Source: Lactifluus volemus (Eukaryota; Basidiomycota; Agaricomycetes; Russulales; Russulaceae). From it: a stretch of DNA of 64,000 nucleotides. Made by a program: the position numbers and the translations under genes. The stretch covers positions 372,001-436,000 of the forward strand of contig WTXI01000002.1 in the NCBI GenBank assembly GCA_022376515.1, read 5' to 3'. Every line of letters starts with the position of its first letter. Position 1 is the stretch's first letter. The notes below the pieces were generated by a model. The model was not told the DNA's origin, did no database searches, and saw nothing but the letters and a program-made list of their open reading frames with translations. Below, one piece after another: positions 23,191 to 32,173 of the stretch.

Positions 23191-24250
23191 AAGCGCTGAG
23201 ACGCTATATTTGTGTTATTGTATCGACAAGGAAACCGGTGACCAGAAGCATGCTGAGGTTTTCGAGCTGGGTACACCGTCCGAATGACTTACCATTTTAC
23301 AAATTGCGACGTCAGCAGCAGCCACAGCGACAACATCCAAACCCGCGCGTGCATCATCCGCAGCCGCCAACAGCGTGTCGAGGGCATCGCCTCTCCAGAA
23401 TCGTCGCTAGAACTTAGCCCAACCGATTTCCAAATGGATCTCGAAGTTGGGCGATGTCAGAACCTGCCGCCGCCGCATCCCCGCTTGCCATTACCTTCGC
23501 CTTCGCCTCACGTCCGCGAGCAGAGCTCACAGCGCAGGCACTGCAGCGACAAGAGAGCACCGACATGAACCCGTTCTTACCGGATCTAGATCCGGAGTTG
23601 GATCCCGAACCAGCGGCCATGCGCCATGCTGATGACGTGAAGGGGTACGATCTGTGAATCTCGTTTTGGTGCTCCTGATAACACCAGACACGTCCGAGAG
23701 TTGAAAGCCTTGGGAAACTCAATGATGCGTGACATCGTTTCTGTCGTGAGAAAAGCTGAGATTTACGATCACTTTGAGGTACTCGGTGAGGAGAATTAGC
23801 GTCTCCTGAGTGGAAGGAACCATGTAGTAACTCCGTTCCTCGAGGCGAAGGTGTTTCTTTAATGGTAGGGGCGACATTCCATTTGCTCACGAGTTAGTGC
23901 GTGGTGAATATGGTCGAGGTGACGACAATCGGCGATACCATCTGAGCCAGGTGCTGGAATTGAAGATAATGGTGGCCGAAGTGATGAAAGCGTCGGGAGA
24001 GGCGACGTTGGTGCAGCGACTGCGATCTCTATCTTGAGGATCTACTCATGCAGATTGTGCACCACGTCATCAGGTTGCAACGAGGCTATGACTTCCGCTT
24101 GTGACCCCTGTTCATCTTCAACGAGCCTGGCAGATTGATTGATACGAGACAGGTGGAACGCCTCCAGGAACGACTTGGCCGCGAGCTGTTCGAGACATCC
24201 TAGAATCACCCCAAGTGCAATTATCAACTAACGTTCATATTTGGAATATG
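23191..24250. other. Unassigned accessory segment
   Basis: Contains a plus-strand frame at 23454-23657 with acidic composition (NPFLPDLDPELDPEPAAMRHADDVKGYDL) that reads like real protein but is isolated, and an antisense frame at 23414-23890. A 61-codon minus frame at 24042-24227 has ordinary composition and may belong to a broken gene. No domain recognised and no complete gene model could be built. Confidence 0.35.
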
Positions 24251-25353
24251 CTTACGTCGGCCAACTTGAAGCTTCTAATGAGGGAGGATAAATTATGGTA
24301 GAGCAGCAACCGGGAGATGAGTAATAACGTGGATGCGATTGAAGAGCGTTCAGCAGCGTGTAACTGAGGCCTCTTGGATGACAGGTCTCCGAGTCCGAGT
24401 CATTCCCGTGGCGGTGGCGGTGTAGGTGGGCGCTACAGAATTGCACTCTCTGGCACTCTGACGTCCACCTTCCTCGGCACTTCCTTCAAACACCTCAAGT
24501 GCTGCCATGTCACGAACACATACCACACAAAGCGCCACCGTGACGAATATGGACGTACAACCCTCAGGCTGCTAGCTGGAAGTTTTTGGCGCTAAGCTCA
24601 TCCACGGCACAATTCCCTTCGAACGGACAAATATCTCACGCCCTTTCGCCTAACTACCCACCGACACTACGTATACTATATACAAGAAACGCCAGGCGAG
24701 CTTCCGCACGCAACCCGACGGGTTCCCAGAAAGATAGACGTACCGACCAGACCCTGCTGAATAGAGTCTTTTTTATGTGCGTTTTTTCTCCCAGGCTGAC
24801 TGACTGGGCTCTTGGAGGCTCGCAGATGCGGAAGGTCTTTACAGCTTTCCAGCGAAGGAGGTCGCACGGATCAATGATGGTCTTGTTTTGTACTGGCACA
24901 ACGACTCTTCTTGCCACCCCATCCATCTGCCCAACTGCCTCAGGAGGCTCTGAGTTCTACTAGTACTCCTGTGCCACCTCTCCTCTGCTCTAATATTGAC
25001 GCTAGTAGTACTGGCTATGGCACCCGCACCCGCAAATGAACTATAGACGAACCGCTGAACAAGGTGTGGGACATCGAGCTTGATCTCAGTTCACCCTGAG
25101 TTCGCAATTCCCTTTCTTTTATTCTTTCTTAGAGGAGCCCCTAATTATTGTTAGCTCCTATCAGTCGGACGAGAGAAGAGTGGTGACTTCGCTACCTTTC
25201 ACAATGCGTTTTGAGAGCCCTCTAGGGACATCTCAAACACATACAAGAGAAGAATTTCCTATTAATCATCGGGGCACCCCTCGTTTTATGTACTACGCGT
25301 AATATTCGTAATAACAGCTATGCCACTCCCATCGAGGGTACACTCGAAAAACC
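24251..25353. repeat. Shared repeat block D, including a relic of the F-box gene 5' end
   Basis: 24254-24430 matches 12118-12290, including the first exon region of the F-box gene on the minus strand (ACGTCGGCCAACTTGAAGCTTCTAATGAGG against ACGTTGGCCAAGCTTTCTAATGAGG) and GGATGCGATTGAAGAGCGTTCAGCAGCGTG. From 24470 it follows the CTTCCTCGGCACTTCC segment, then the 3' flank of NmrA copy D. The rest of the F-box gene is not present to the left, so only its 5' end was carried along. Confidence 0.75.
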
Positions 25354-26364
25354 TCACGCAATCGTAATGTTGTCGATCATTTGGGACGGATTCCAATCTG
25401 GATACAAATAGTTATCATTATCCAAAGCCTGGATTGGATCCACGGTGGCCCAAAGCTTGTGCAGGTAGGAGACAAGGTCCATAGGATTAGCGGCAATTCG
25501 CGCGTCAAGCTCTGAAATTGGTATGTAAGTGACCTCCACCTTCTTCCCGCTCTTCGCTTCATATGCCTTGAATACCTCATTGAACGACTGTTTTTAACAT
25601 TTAGTCACACCTCCAGAATCAGGACTTGTAGAATTCATCTACCTTGATATCCCCAAACAGTTTGAAGGCACGGTTCTCCAGTTGATCAGCGGGCAAGTGC
25701 GTCAGTACATAGCAAACGTATCGGGCGATATCGGTCCTCGAGGTGAATGGAACCAGCGAGTTACCGTCGCCACCGACGGACACCTTTCCGCTTGCGATAT
25801 TCAGGAACCTGTTATTCTGTCAGTTGAGTGGGACAACGGAATGAAGAAAAATGTACGGTGGCCAAACGAAATCGGAGTAGATTCCAGTGTAAAAGAGGGC
25901 ATATGGAAGACTTAGGGCCTTCAAATGGTCATGAACCCAAGCTTTTTGACCAACAACACCCTCCGTTGCTCTGGCTGTTAACCCTCCAAATTCGGAAGGA
26001 ACAAATAACTTGACTCCAGCTTCCTTTGCGGCCTGTGCTATCCCTGCTTGTGCGCCAAGAGCTGCCGTGGCGATGGTACAGATGACAACATCCACACCAG
26101 CGAGAGCATCCTTTACAGACTGCTTGTTCGAGTAGTCGACCGGGATCACCTTGGCGTCACCTTCGACGGTGGTCTTGGATTCCTGCCATCATTGATGAGT
26201 CCACAATGTTTGACTCAAAAGTTGGACTCTGGAAGGCCTACCTGACGTGTGAGGACGACGACGTTGTTGATGGTTCCAGCGGATTTGTGCTCCAAGAGTT
26301 GGTGAATAATGAAGCTACCTGTATTTCCGGCACCGAGAACAGCAAAATTCTTGTAACCAGACAT
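25354..26364 (-). CDS. NmrA-like NAD(P)-binding oxidoreductase, copy D
   Basis: Start 26364, stop 25354, same four exons. N-terminus MSGYKNFAVLGAGNTGSFIIHQLL; then VDVVICTIATAALGAQAG, VKLFVPSEFGG, FLNIASGKVSVGGDGNS and a C-terminal exon ending YLYPDWNPSQMIDNITIA. Exon 3 has lost 6 nt relative to B (two codons in LNLDIASG), which keeps the frame. All splice sites look usable. Some residues differ at otherwise fixed positions (GLTARATEGVVGQKAW against GITAGATDGVFGQKAS), suggesting relaxed or shifted constraint. Confidence 0.85.
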
Positions 26365-27878
26365 GATTTTGGATGTGGGATTTGAGTCGTGATGTTGAGG
26401 GTAATCCGCGTCTGTCTTCAATTTATCTTCTTTGCCATGTGTGGCTGCGCGTCCTCACATCATATCACCACGTAAAATTCGATGAGCTATGGACAAGTGA
26501 CTCATGTACCACTTTGGGAAAACGATCACTAGGCAAAGGGGCTTCGTCATATTGAGCCGACAAGGAGCGCGCAGACAAGGAGCGCGCAACTTAGGGCTGT
26601 AACATTCAAAAGGGACCGGTACTTGGGCTAGGGCGGCCGGGCCTGGCCACCATCATGTTGCCAGGAACGATTGGGTCCGTGATATCCTCAAAGGCAGTGC
26701 ATCGCCAAAAGCAACGCACAACACCGCGGGTGAAACGACCATCTGTCAGATCATGGGTACTTGGGTCTGAATCTGGACGGACAAGCAAAAGCACGCATGG
26801 CTGCCAGTGGAGACAAATCAAGGGGTACGAAATCGCTGATCATCAGGATCAATCACATCACATTACATCCCGTCATTTCTTTTTTTTTTCTTAAATCTCA
26901 CATGGCGAAAACTCGGTGTCAATTAAAGTACAAGTGAGTTGGGGAACCGAGAGAACTCAGAACTGAAGCCACAGCCCGCGACTTAATCCGAGCCGAGTAA
27001 TTAGTAAACGTAAAGTGCACAGCTGGAGCCTGCACAGTGCCCGCACACGCTCAGTTGGCCTCAATACCGAGCACCTGGAGAAATCGATAATGCTTTGCAT
27101 TGATGCTTGCTGGCGTAATTGAGGCGCTGATGGGGCCTTATTAATAACAGCGTAGACATGTGTTGATCATTAGGAGACGTTGTCATGACTAGTAATGCCC
27201 TACTCGTACAAAGGGTCGCTGCGGCGCACCTCGATTGGGAGGCCAGGGTTCCCAGGTATTTGTGGGGGAGCACCTGAGTTACGTGATGCAAATTCGTGTA
27301 CCGAGTCTGACGCCACCAAAGAGTGATTGACTCACAGATCGAGCCGCTGGCTACAGTGCGGCTGTAACTGTTTTCCCAAAGCTTGAAAGACTGGCACCTG
27401 CCGTTCCGACTCGAAATTCCCATCAATTTCCAAGTAATTTATGCAACACGACACTACACTGCCACACTGTACTAGAGCAGGTAACAACGTCAACATGATC
27501 CTCCTTTGGCGTTGATGCGCTGCGCCTTGTCTAAGCACGATGAAAGTAGGGAATCCCTAAAGGATTTTCGGACCGTGAACCCTTCGACCTAATGCTAACT
27601 CGGCCGATTGTTTGGTCTCCACATCCTTCGTGAAATGATACCCAGACGTGTGAAGCACATATTGCAGGGCCATTGCTAGGGAAAGATAATCCACTTTTGA
27701 GTGCGCATCAGCGTAAGTAGCTAAAGCTTCCTTTGATCGCCGATAACGCTCACTCCTAGCGGTCTGCTACTACGCCACGCAGTTCCATATTTTCGCATCA
27801 AACCGTATTCGTTGTCTCCAACTTCATTTTCATAGAGAAGTTCTTTCTCGTTTCCTAATTGCTTAAATCAGCGAGACA
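26365..27878. repeat. Repeat block upstream of copy D with a ~550 bp insertion
   Basis: 26365-26590 and 27138-27350 together reproduce the 5' flank of copies B and C. Between them about 550 bp are unique to this copy. A local tandem duplication of ACAAGGAGCGCGCA sits at about 26561-26590, right at the insertion edge. 27350-27878 is unassigned spacer before the second HNH gene. No gene recognised. Confidence 0.65.
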
Positions 27879-29011
27879 TCAGATGAGAGAGTAAGTCGAG
27901 ATAACTACCAAGCCAGAAGGACGAGGAGTCATGGGCTGAATCTGCGCGTAATGTTTTTCACGGTATTGATTCATTATGTCATCGAAATTGTCATCACGCT
28001 TGCTCTGCCAGGCATTGTAAGCGGCAACACCATAGATATAGTCAAGAATGACAGTAGAGGGTGGTGACCCTCCTTTGCCTTGGAAGAGTGCATCAATGTT
28101 TGCACCTAGAGCAAAGGCAACACCAGGATCTACAGCTCCAACTTGAAGGGTTTGAATGGTTGCCAACAATGTAGGGTTATACTTGTGAGGCCTCTTCAGC
28201 CAATGGAGGGTGATGTAATTTGGGCACAGATCATCTTGCTGAATCCTCCTTATGTGTTTGGGATCCAACCCATAATTTGGTGTCTAAGATTTGTTTAGAT
28301 GGTGCAAAAATATGAACTACCAGATTTACACACCTTTATGAAGGCAATGTCTCCTGTACAAAGCATCGAATGCAGGGTCTTTTGCACTAACAGTCCATTT
28401 CTTGTGTCATTGATCCCAACACCCTCAAGTGGTGCTGAATTATCTCCAGGGGAACGAAGAGCTATCACTCTTGCAATGTACTGGAAAACAATGTCATCCA
28501 ATAATTATATGAACTGATCACAAATCTTACCTCGTCACCTTTGCTCCAGGGAATCAGGTGTGCCACATCACAGTAGTCTTTTGCCACTTGTGTAACAACA
28601 CAGGAAGGTCCATCTCGTCGCATGACATTGCTTCTGAAATCACCGCTGCATTGAGTCCGTTCAATATATTTTCTTTGACTCGGATCACTTAAACCTCTAT
28701 GATCTACAAAGGCCCAATTTTCTGGAGAAGTCAAGACACTGTGAACAGTAATCACACACACAAAAACGAAGCTTACCAGAAGGCCAATAGTAGCACCTAT
28801 TTTCGTCATCAGCAACTTCGGTCCTGTCGTAGTCCACATAGGGTCCTTCGAGTGTTGTGGAAAGATCACCACGGGCTCCAGAAATGGTAAATATGACAAA
28901 GCGTAGCCATCGAAATGGGTAGATGGCGAGTCTCTGGATATCACTGTGGGGTATCAAAAGAAAGGATTTTGGGATTCCATCATAGATCAGAAAGATTTCA
29001 ATCTCGGCCAT
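27879..29011 (-). CDS. HNH-nuclease-domain protein, copy 2
   Basis: Start 29011; exon 1 29011-28777, then three further exons ending at a stop at 27879, with phases matching copy 1. The leader MAEIEIFLIYDGIPKSFLLIP is followed by the HNH_2-like core MRRDGPSCVVTQVAKDYCDVAHLIPWSKGDE, in which Cys, Asp-x-x-His and Lys-Gly-Asp are kept, and by a helical region (NGLLVQKTLHSML) ending DYIYGVAAYNAWQSKRDDNFDD. No stop interrupts it. HNH_2 domains occur in restriction-like nucleases; in Agaricomycetes this leader + HNH_2 type forms large families with unknown function. About 335 aa. TATA box at about 29054-29061 upstream. Confidence 0.8.
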
Positions 29012-29309
29012 GATGAGCGATGAGAACTAATCGGGTCTGACCCCTCTCATCACTTATATAAGCAGACGTTCGAGCTCAGACAGGCGGAGTTAACTTGCGC
29101 GTTGTCTCAACGACTCACAACGAGACTGCCCCCGATTTGTTCTAAAATCATACTTCGACACCGGACATAAAGCAACCTTCAAGTATTTCAAGTTTCCATG
29201 TACCATGATAAATGCTCTTCCAGATGACGGATGTTCTTCTCGAAGACTTCGACCACTATCAAGTAGCTAGAGTAGGAAGCTGGCCTCTGTCACAAATATG
29301 GTGGTATTA

Positions 29310-29785
29310 ACTGGTCCACGTCTGCCGAAGGTGGAGAAAGCTCGCTCGTATTTGCGTCACCACTCCGCTTGAACTTCTAGCTTTGCTGCACATTCGGCAT
29401 TCGAGTGCCCGACATGATTGGCCATTCACCACCCTTTCCGCTCGTCTTGGATTACGGACCCCGCCGACTCGACACATGGATGGTCGACGATCAGGACGGG
29501 TACTTATTGGCTTTGCAACATTTTCAATTGGCGAGCAAGATTGTGCTGAGCGCCCCGGGATCACTGCTAAGAGTGTTGACTGAAGCGATGGTCGAGGACG
29601 CTCCCCCTCAGCCTTCATTCCCAGATGGCAGAGTTTGTGCTTCCGAGACAATTTCTCAATGGGGGTGCCACACAGTGATGATTATTAACACTCACCGGTG
29701 TCTCTCTGACGGAATCCATCCATTGGTGCCATCCGCGACATCGCTTACGACCCTGCATCCCGAGCTCTGCCTATTTGTCCCCTGA
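29310..29785 (+). pseudogene. F-box protein relic
   Basis: Reads LVHVCRRWRKL in one frame, then after a frameshift VFASPLRLNF, an in-frame TAG, and IRVPDMIGHSPPFPLVLDY...DDQDGYLLALQHFQLASKIVLSAPGSLLRVLTEAM. This matches the pattern of the intact F-box gene at 10.6-12.2 kb (LAHVCRQWRHVILESPSRL; MLAHSPPLPLTI; DESGILLALSYRDRVRHIYLS). The F-box itself and the 3' half are missing or scrambled (a trace SDGIHPLVPSATSLTTL remains). Dead fragment of the same family. Confidence 0.75.
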
Positions 29786-30157
29786 CACTCTCGTTGTACA
29801 GATACGCTCGATGTCTCAACTTCAAACCCTATCCATCAGTTTCCTCTCCACATTTCCACGCCCCGGTTTCCGTTCTTAATCATGACATCTTCATTTCACT
29901 AAGCCGTCAACGGGAGCCCGGGCCATAGCAGTGCTACATCCCCTCTTCAGAATGACCTCCCTTCTTCTCCTTTTCTACCGACGACGGATCACAGCACAGT
30001 TCCGGACAGGCGCCTAGAGTCTCTCGCCGATGGTGGTGATCCCCATCTCCGTAGTAGCGGGAATACACCTCATAACCATGGCCAACTCTCGTAGGGATAT
30101 GCCTGATGAGAGTGATGATCCTTAGACGAAGTAGACACGGATTCAGTATCACAGCTA

Positions 30158-30615
30158 ATGTCTCTTACGTTGCAGTCCCACTGTCCTCCTATGGACACTC
30201 ACCGCATTCACACAGCGCTTTATCGCGCCTCACAACCATCTCTTAGCAGCTTCGCGCTTGCGGGTCGGCTCCTTTCAATTATACACAGGTGCGTTACTAT
30301 ATGCGGTGGCTATCTCGAGGATGCAGCGGCAAGTTTAAGCATATTCGCGCTCGTGTATGTAGGGCTCACAGGCGAGGGTTTTTGGGTTAACGCGTCTGAC
30401 GAGGACATTCTTGTTGTATATCCCTGACCGTTTCGTGTGTAGCCCCATTGACTCTAATTTGAAGATTGCACCCCCAAGTTTGACTTTGCCATTTACTCTG
30501 ACGGCTTGTTCGTCGCGAATACACTTGGCGCACCTAATTAAGCGCTCGAAGCTGCCCTTCTTGCTGGCACTGTCACCGCATTGGTCGGCTTATTCTGCGT
30601 GGGTATATTTTTGAC
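30158..30615 (+). pseudogene. Relic of unrecognised hydrophobic protein, copy in left arm
   Basis: Equivalent to the 214-codon frame of the right arm (55695-56339 minus) but broken by several indels into short frames. Hydrophobic runs (SLSIFALVYVGLTG; FLLALSPHW in another frame) remain. Followed directly by ankyrin-like sequence in all copies that extend that far. Family not recognised. Confidence 0.5.
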
Positions 30616-30945
30616 TCAAGCACAATGCCAATGTCGGTGCTCGGGATAATTATGGAATGACAGCATTGCGCTTCGTTTCATCACATAGACGCCTCAAGCC
30701 GCGGAGTTCCTTCTTGAGAACGCAGCAGACGTGAACGCGTACGACTATGAGCAGTACACCCCATCGTATTACGTGTCTGGTACCCCGCCGCCGCCGACAT
30801 CACACCCCAGGAAGACCAAGCCTAGCGATGGAGTCGAGATGGCACGTCTACGCTAACGTGCATACGCCGTATAAATCCAACGAGACTCCGTTACAAGTAA
30901 TGTGGGGGATAAAAGCGAGGTTGCAAAGCTGCTGATGGAATGGTG
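30616..30945 (+). pseudogene. Ankyrin-repeat gene relic, left arm
   Basis: Ankyrin frame KHNANVGARDNYGMTALRFVSSHRRLK, then a one-base loss (CAAGCCGCGG against CAAGGCCGCGG in the other arm) breaks it; downstream pieces GVEMARL, NETPLQ and VGDKSEVAKLLMEWC lie in different frames. Ends at TGA near 30946. Not functional. Confidence 0.65.
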
Positions 30946-31533
30946 CTGAGGCAACCAAGTTATGAGTACTTGTGTATAACTCTCGTGTTCTGTCCGCTTA
31001 TCTCAGAAATTTCGTTAGCACACTTTTGAAACGCAGAACACTGACATGTACTAGATACAGTACCATCACATATACCTCATGTCGAGTAGCTTAATCAGGT
31101 ATCAGTAGTTCAAGCCAAGTGATATGGTATTGCGTGCAAGTTACGCTGATCAATTGTCCTTTATGTCACAGACCCTTTACGTTCCTTTTCCACAGGTGTA
31201 GGCGCGGCCAACAGGGTGGCAATGACCCAAAAGTAGCAGCGTACCGCGTCACGCAACAGTCAGACTGGTGTTGTGTTGGGTCAGCAATTCACCCGGGATC
31301 AACCGAAGACAGGGCAGACAGGGCAGTCCAATCCAAGGCACATGGCAAAGTGCTCCGAGCCCGATCCGGGGCTCCGACTTCGGGACACTTTATTTTGAGG
31401 CGCGGCCATCCAGAAATACCATCAGTTTCACGGTACTGTCACCATCGAAATGATGGCAGAACGGCGCCAAACTACAGCAAAGCGCGTGCCCAGATAGTGA
31501 TAGTCCGTCTTTACGATACAAAGTACTATGTCG

Positions 31534-31938
31534 TCAGTACACTCCCACTCTCGGGAGTAGTGGTTGCTGCGTGGTGGCGGATCGTGATGTTATGCCCTTG
31601 AGGCGTTCATTCGAGAAGAGCGAGGGCCGCTTTGCTGGTGGTGGTGGCACGGCAACACGGGGCGAACCTAGTGGGACATGGCTGGGGGCCTGGGGTAGCG
31701 GTAGCGGCGATGACAGCGCGGGTATGGGAGTCGTCGGACGTGGAGATGTAGGCATGTTGCCGACTTGCTTATCCCCTACGAGCATCTTAAGGAGGGCAGT
31801 TGGCGTGCCTGCCATTATGAGGACCGAAAACTTCTCATGTAGGTAATGCGCGTCCGTGAGAAATCTATAATCGAGTAATTGTGAGCCAAGTTCATCAGAC
31901 TCAACTGTGACTTCCCTGGAGCAGAAGTCATTCAGTTA
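31534..31938 (-). CDS. Proline-rich hypothetical protein fragment, left arm
   Basis: Open minus-strand frame reading EVTVESDELGSQLLDYRFLTDAHYLHEKFSVLIMAGTPTALLKMLVGDKQVGN then a Pro/Ser-rich tail (LPLPQAPSHVPLGSPR; PPPPAKRPSLF) and a GVY end. The N-terminal part has the look of an ordered domain, and MPWEVFAFALRRSLDLLS just upstream could be the preceding exon, although the gap (about 35 bp) is short for an intron. Intact here, frameshifted in the other arm. Not recognised. Confidence 0.4.
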
Positions 31939-32173
31939 GGATCGAGTTACGACAGCAGGTCGAGGCTTCTTCTCAGGGCAAAGGCAAATACCTCCCAAGG
32001 CATGTTGAGGCATGTGTCAGGATTTTCACAATCTTCTTGTGCGTCTTGTCACGTCTTGTCACAAGCTCTGACAAGAGTCACAAGACCGGATGCATGATAT
32101 ACATCAAGTTTGTTTACGTAGATTGACGCTCACGAGTATTTGTCTGCCTGCATCATCACGCATCCCTCAATCA

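Larger units (their letters stand above)
29955..31995 (+). repeat. Left arm of a ~2 kb inverted repeat
   Basis: Matches 54440-56430 in reverse orientation over nearly its whole length. Matching landmarks: CTCGCCGATGGTGGTGATCCCCATC near 30030 (against the complement near 56320), GGCTATCTCGAGGATGCAGC, AAGCTGCTGATGGAATGGTG near 30930, TGATATGGTATTGCGTGCAAG near 31120, and CCTTAAGATGCTCGTAGGGG on the minus strand near 31790. Small indels distinguish the arms, for example about 80 bp near 31040-31115 present only here. Contains relics of three coding units. Confidence 0.8.

Noticed and set aside
23414..23890. 158-codon minus frame as a gene
   Set aside because: Antisense to a more protein-like acidic frame and without any motif; left unassigned.
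12177..32000. Regular short direct repeats as a CRISPR-like array
   Set aside because: Repeat units are kilobase-sized segmental duplications with genes, not short repeats with unique spacers; also eukaryotic DNA.
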